Below, one piece after another: positions 61,301 through 64,000 of a stretch of 64,000 nucleotides of DNA (positions within the stretch are counted from its first letter, which is position 1; every line of letters starts with the position of its first letter). The translations under genes were made by a program, and so were the position numbers. The notes below the pieces were generated by a model, which did not search any database, was not told the origin of the DNA, and worked only from the letters and a program-made list of their open reading frames with translations. Source of the stretch: Spongilla lacustris (taxonomy: Eukaryota; Porifera; Demospongiae; Spongillida; Spongillidae). The DNA is taken from positions 1 through 64,000 of the forward strand of contig OX442436.1 of assembly GCA_949361645.1 (NCBI GenBank), read 5' to 3'.

Positions 61301-62589
61301 CTTTCCTCTTTCTTTATAGGATTCTTAAGAGAGACTTGTTCAAAAAGGAGCTAGAACCATCATGGCCAGGTGCTGATAAGGTGTGTGATGCCCCTCCCCT
61401 GTGTATTGACAAGGTGTGTGATGCCCCTCCCCTGTGTATGATAAGGTGTGTGATGCCCCTCCCCTGTGTATGATAAGGTGTGTGATGCCCCTCCCCTGTG
61501 TATGATAAGGTGTGTGATGCCCTCCCCTGTGTATGATTAGTTTGTCATGTTGGACAAGCTGCATGTATCATGTGTCTCTCTTCTCTCTCTCAGCTATGGG
61601 ACTGGGATATGTGGATGAGGACAGATGAAATCAGAAAGGGAAGGTAAGCCATGTGTGCACACACATACCTCCTACACACTTGTGTACACACAACACACAG
61701 AGAGTGTGTCATCCCAGACATCTCCAGAACATACCACTTTGGGTCCTCTGGCCTCAACATGAACCCATACTTCCAGGTACAGGAGTGTGTTTGCAGATCC
61801 ATAAAACAGTGTGATGGTTCTTTTCTATAGGAAACATATTTCGCCAAACATGCACTTAACACAGTTCCTGATGTGACATTTAAGAATGTTGAGAGGTTTG
61901 TATTTAGTGCCCCCCTTGTCTGTACATATTTAGTGCCCCCCTTGTCTGTACATATTTAGTGCCCCCCTTGTCTGTACATATTTAGTGCCCCCCTTGTCTA
62001 TTCATGTCTTCAGCTTACAGAGTGAACAATATGAGTTAGTGGTTCATGCGCTGTTGAGGGAAGCTGTGGTATTGGAGCACTCAAAGAACCCTTGTGATGG
62101 CAATTTTATCCCAAATACTAGGGTAAGAACCATCTGTCCTTGTTAAGAACCTCCTCCTCCTCTCTCCATGCACAATGTAGAACAAAATATATGTGGTATA
62201 TATAGCCATGCAGAGCGAGAGAGACTTTGATCATTGGATGAAACTAGCCACTGTAAGCCACACCCCCTATCATGTGACCTGTGGCACGTTACTTTATGAT
62301 ATGTCTCCAGTGCTTCAAACTGTGGGACCTCGATGCCCGTGGTTATCACAAAGTAACATTTAGAACGCATTAAGTAATGATTTCTTAATAGTGATTTAAC
62401 TTGCAGGGTCTGTGGCGGTTGTGGCTCAAAGGGAACCAGGTGTTAGTTGTGGGCCATCCTTACTCTCCATACTCAAGGTAAGCTCTTCTCTTATGGTTAT
62501 TAACTACTAACTATTCTTGGACATTTCTTAGCAAATATAAACCGTCTGATCTCAAACCACTTCACTTGGCTACACCCAAGAGCACATGA
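58343..62589 (+). CDS. POMGNT1: POMGNT1, O-mannose beta-1,2-GlcNAc transferase
   Basis: POMGNT1 is a Golgi type II enzyme that adds GlcNAc to O-linked mannose, as on alpha-dystroglycan. Exon 1 (58343-58369, MICRRRRLN) splices to a membrane anchor, [20 protein letters not shown] (58634-58730). Exon 3 is 58771-58904. The stem domain includes [15 protein letters not shown] and [20 protein letters not shown]. The catalytic domain includes [26 protein letters not shown], the metal-binding-type acidic motif in [46 protein letters not shown] and [11 protein letters not shown]. The C-terminal part has [11 protein letters not shown] and [20 protein letters not shown]. The order and residues match human POMGNT1 throughout. 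Several introns carry arrays at their splice sites. The gene ends 8 bp from the stop of the convergent NADAR gene. Confidence 0.95.
58932..59570. repeat. 22-bp pyrimidine-rich minisatellite at a POMGNT1 acceptor
   Basis: About 28 copies of CTCCCTTGCCCCTCCCTTCC plus CT run up to the acceptor CCTGCCAG at 59,576. There is no adenine from 58,944 to 59,574. Flanking exons join in frame as [16 protein letters not shown]. Confidence 0.95.
61117..61255. repeat. GTGGTGAGTGGGTGG repeat at a POMGNT1 donor
   Basis: Imperfect copies of the donor sequence GGTGAGTGG start at the 5' splice site after MPGLGW and continue for about 130 bp. Confidence 0.85.
61374..61534. repeat. 32-bp repeat that duplicates an exon end and its donor
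   Basis: Five copies of GATAAGGTGTGTGATGCCCC plus CTCCCCTGTGTAT. The first GATAAG is the end of the exon encoding EPSWPGADK and the following GTGTGTG is its donor; the later copies are intronic. The next exon begins LWDWDMW. Confidence 0.88.
61897..61998. repeat. TATTTAGTGCCCCCCTTGTC repeat near a POMGNT1 donor
   Basis: Four copies of a 26-bp unit start a few bases after the donor that follows VTFKNVER. Confidence 0.88.
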
Positions 62590-62597
62590 ACACTCAA

Positions 62598-63311
62598 CTA
62601 TGTTTGCTTTCTCGACAGTATTTCTTCTGCTTCTCCTTCATGTGACTTCTCATCCTGTTTCTCACATGTCCCTGTTGTACATTTATCACTCATTTCATCT
62701 CTCACTTCAGTTAAAATTTGCCCCAATAGGTTTTCTCCCCTCCAAGTTTCTCGTTTCTGAGCCTTAGGGTTCGTTTCAGACAGTCCTATGCCCCAAATAG
62801 TGTCTCGCGGGCTGGCTTCGACCAGGGTAGTACCCTTAGTGGCCAGTAGGGCTGCGAGGAGCTCAGGATTCTGTTTGAACTGATAATTACATAATGACAC
62901 ATCACGTGATTACAATGCAACGTAAATTATTACACGTATACCTTGGCTCTATTGGCCTCTCGTACAATATCTGTACGGCGCTCGTTCCATGTCATTGGAT
63001 TGAACCCTCGCGCTTTCCTTCCAAGAGCCTTATGTTTACCAGGAACTTTGGTTTGCATTATACGCTCCGCTATCTCTTCGTCATTAAAAAGACCTGTCAA
63101 AGTCAGTGTCATTGCTCCTCCCCTCCCGTCCCACCTTCCCCTCCCGCCCCACCTTCCCCTTCCCCTCTTTACGTGCTTTCTGGTGCATCATATACTGCTC
63201 AGCGCAGCAATACTTCACACCAGCCACAGTGAATTCTACAGGGTAGTGTTGACTGAAGGGCGAGTCTTTACCGTAGAAGAAGGTGAATGACTCTTTCCTG
63301 CATTCTGCCAT
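62598..63311 (-). CDS. NADAR-domain protein (YbiA-like N-glycosidase fold)
   Basis: NADAR proteins hydrolyse N-glycosidic bonds; characterised members act on riboflavin-pathway intermediates or on ADP-ribose derivatives. Three exons: about 63311-63170 (FFYGKDSPFSQHYPVEFTV, YCCAEQYMMHQKA), about 63092-62943 (LFNDEEIAERIMQTKVPGKH, KALGRKARGFNPMTWNERR) and about 62889-62598 (KQNPELLAALLATKGTTLVE, ASPRDTIWGIGL, WRGENLLGQILTEVRDEM). All NADAR signature blocks are present, so it is probably active. The C-terminal 35 residues are charged, outside the domain. The substrate in this organism is unknown. It converges on POMGNT1 with only 8 bp between stop codons. Confidence 0.9.
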
Positions 63312-63452
63312 CTGGATATACGTTCACTTGCAAGCGCTTTGCACGTACATGTGCTCATAACTTACTGTTAAGTTTTCTATGAGGACGGAAGTTGTATATT
63401 TGTAGCTTTTAAAATAACACTAAAGTCATTGCGGCATGGAATGTAATGAATG

Positions 63453-63555
63453 ATGACCGCTGTAGAAGCCATTGCAGTGCTATTCAGACTTCAACTTGTG
63501 GTTGAGTGCTGTGCACGTGTGCTCAGTGAAGAGGCCAACCCTCGATGCACACAAA
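63453..63555 (+). CDS. Possible first exon of an unidentified gene
   Basis: An open segment starts MTAVEAIAVLFRLQLVVECC and continues to a consensus-like donor (AAAGTACGTG) at 63,556. It is divergent from the NADAR gene, 141 bp from its start. I do not recognise the sequence. Splicing to the next obvious acceptor (before 63,677) gives an immediate stop, so the call is weak. Confidence 0.25.
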
Positions 63556-63735
63556 GTACGTGCACAATTAGTTATATATTAGCTGGATCTAATCAGTAGG
63601 CATTAATAAAAGATGTGAATAAAGAAGAACATAATTTAATCCTGTGACAAACAGATAAAAACACTTCTACCCACAGACATATAAATTTGGTGAGACAGAG
63701 GACAAAGTTCAGACAGCAGTTGACCAAAGTGGAAG

Positions 63736-64000
63736 TCAAACAGGCTTGCTCTCATCACTGGATGTTACCTTGCAGTCCACAACTATGAAGTCCTCTCCCT
63801 CATCCCCAGACCCATGGTCTTCAAAACTGGATGGGTGTCCACCTCGTGTGGTTCTGAACTGCATTCCAATGGTACAGTCCAACATGGTGCCCTGACATCC
63901 ATCAGCAAAGGTGAAGAAAGGATACATGGCGCGCTGCTGAGGAGGGGACAACATCTGCAGCAGAATGCCAGTAACACACAATATGGCAGATCACTTTTGG
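63736..64000 (-). CDS. C-terminal part of an unidentified protein, incomplete
   Basis: The minus-strand frame encodes QQRAMYPFFTFADGCQGTML and CTIGMQFRTTRGGHPSSFED, then an acidic segment (GSGDEGEDFIVVDCK) and SSDESKPV before the stop at 63,736. An acceptor-like TGCAG precedes it near 63,955, so this is probably a terminal exon whose gene continues beyond the window. I do not recognise the family. The opposite strand is also open here but less protein-like. Confidence 0.45.

Overview
This is eukaryotic nuclear DNA from an animal, most likely a non-bilaterian metazoan with a compact genome; a demosponge is my best guess. The protein set is animal-specific (Wntless, POMGNT1, a MUPP1/PATJ-type multi-PDZ scaffold, SARAF). 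Introns are mostly 35-150 bp, intergenic gaps are often under 150 bp, and micro- and minisatellites are abundant. The species call is inference; the gene families are recognised from conserved residues at spliced-exon level.

Layout. 1-16,600 has no convincing protein gene. It holds a degenerate repeat field (1-1,970), two diverged copies of a segmental duplication (about 1,925-4,745 and 5,600-9,975), a Tc1/mariner-type MITE present in only one copy (2,218-2,707), an uninterrupted (AC)n tract of about 1.12 kb inside the other copy, GT-rich arrays, foldback elements (12.47-13.2 kb), a 2-kb minisatellite of about 41 bp period, and a tandem repeat of about 164 bp period.

16.6-64 kb is gene-dense: WLS (-), HOOK (-), TMEM59-like (+), ECPAS/ECM29 (-), ATG10 (+), NIPSNAP (-), MED31 (+), a truncated SARAF-like copy (-), a MED31 3' fragment, full-length SARAF (-), an 11-PDZ MPDZ/PATJ-like scaffold (+), POMGNT1 (+), a NADAR-domain protein (-) and the C-terminal end of an unidentified gene (-). 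Several pairs are head-to-head with 43-115 bp between start codons, and others are tail-to-tail with 8-103 bp between stops.

Themes. WLS, HOOK and TMEM59 all touch membrane trafficking, two of them in Wnt signalling. ECPAS, ATG10 and NIPSNAP are proteasome, autophagy and mitophagy factors. The strongest unusual signals are minisatellites repeatedly anchored at splice sites, including a 24-bp array that copies a consensus 5' splice site in frame and a 631-nt adenine-free tract directly before a 3' splice site. Others are a SARAF paralogue lacking its luminal domain, five PPxY motifs in the PDZ scaffold, and gene content resembling human 1p plus chromosome 9.
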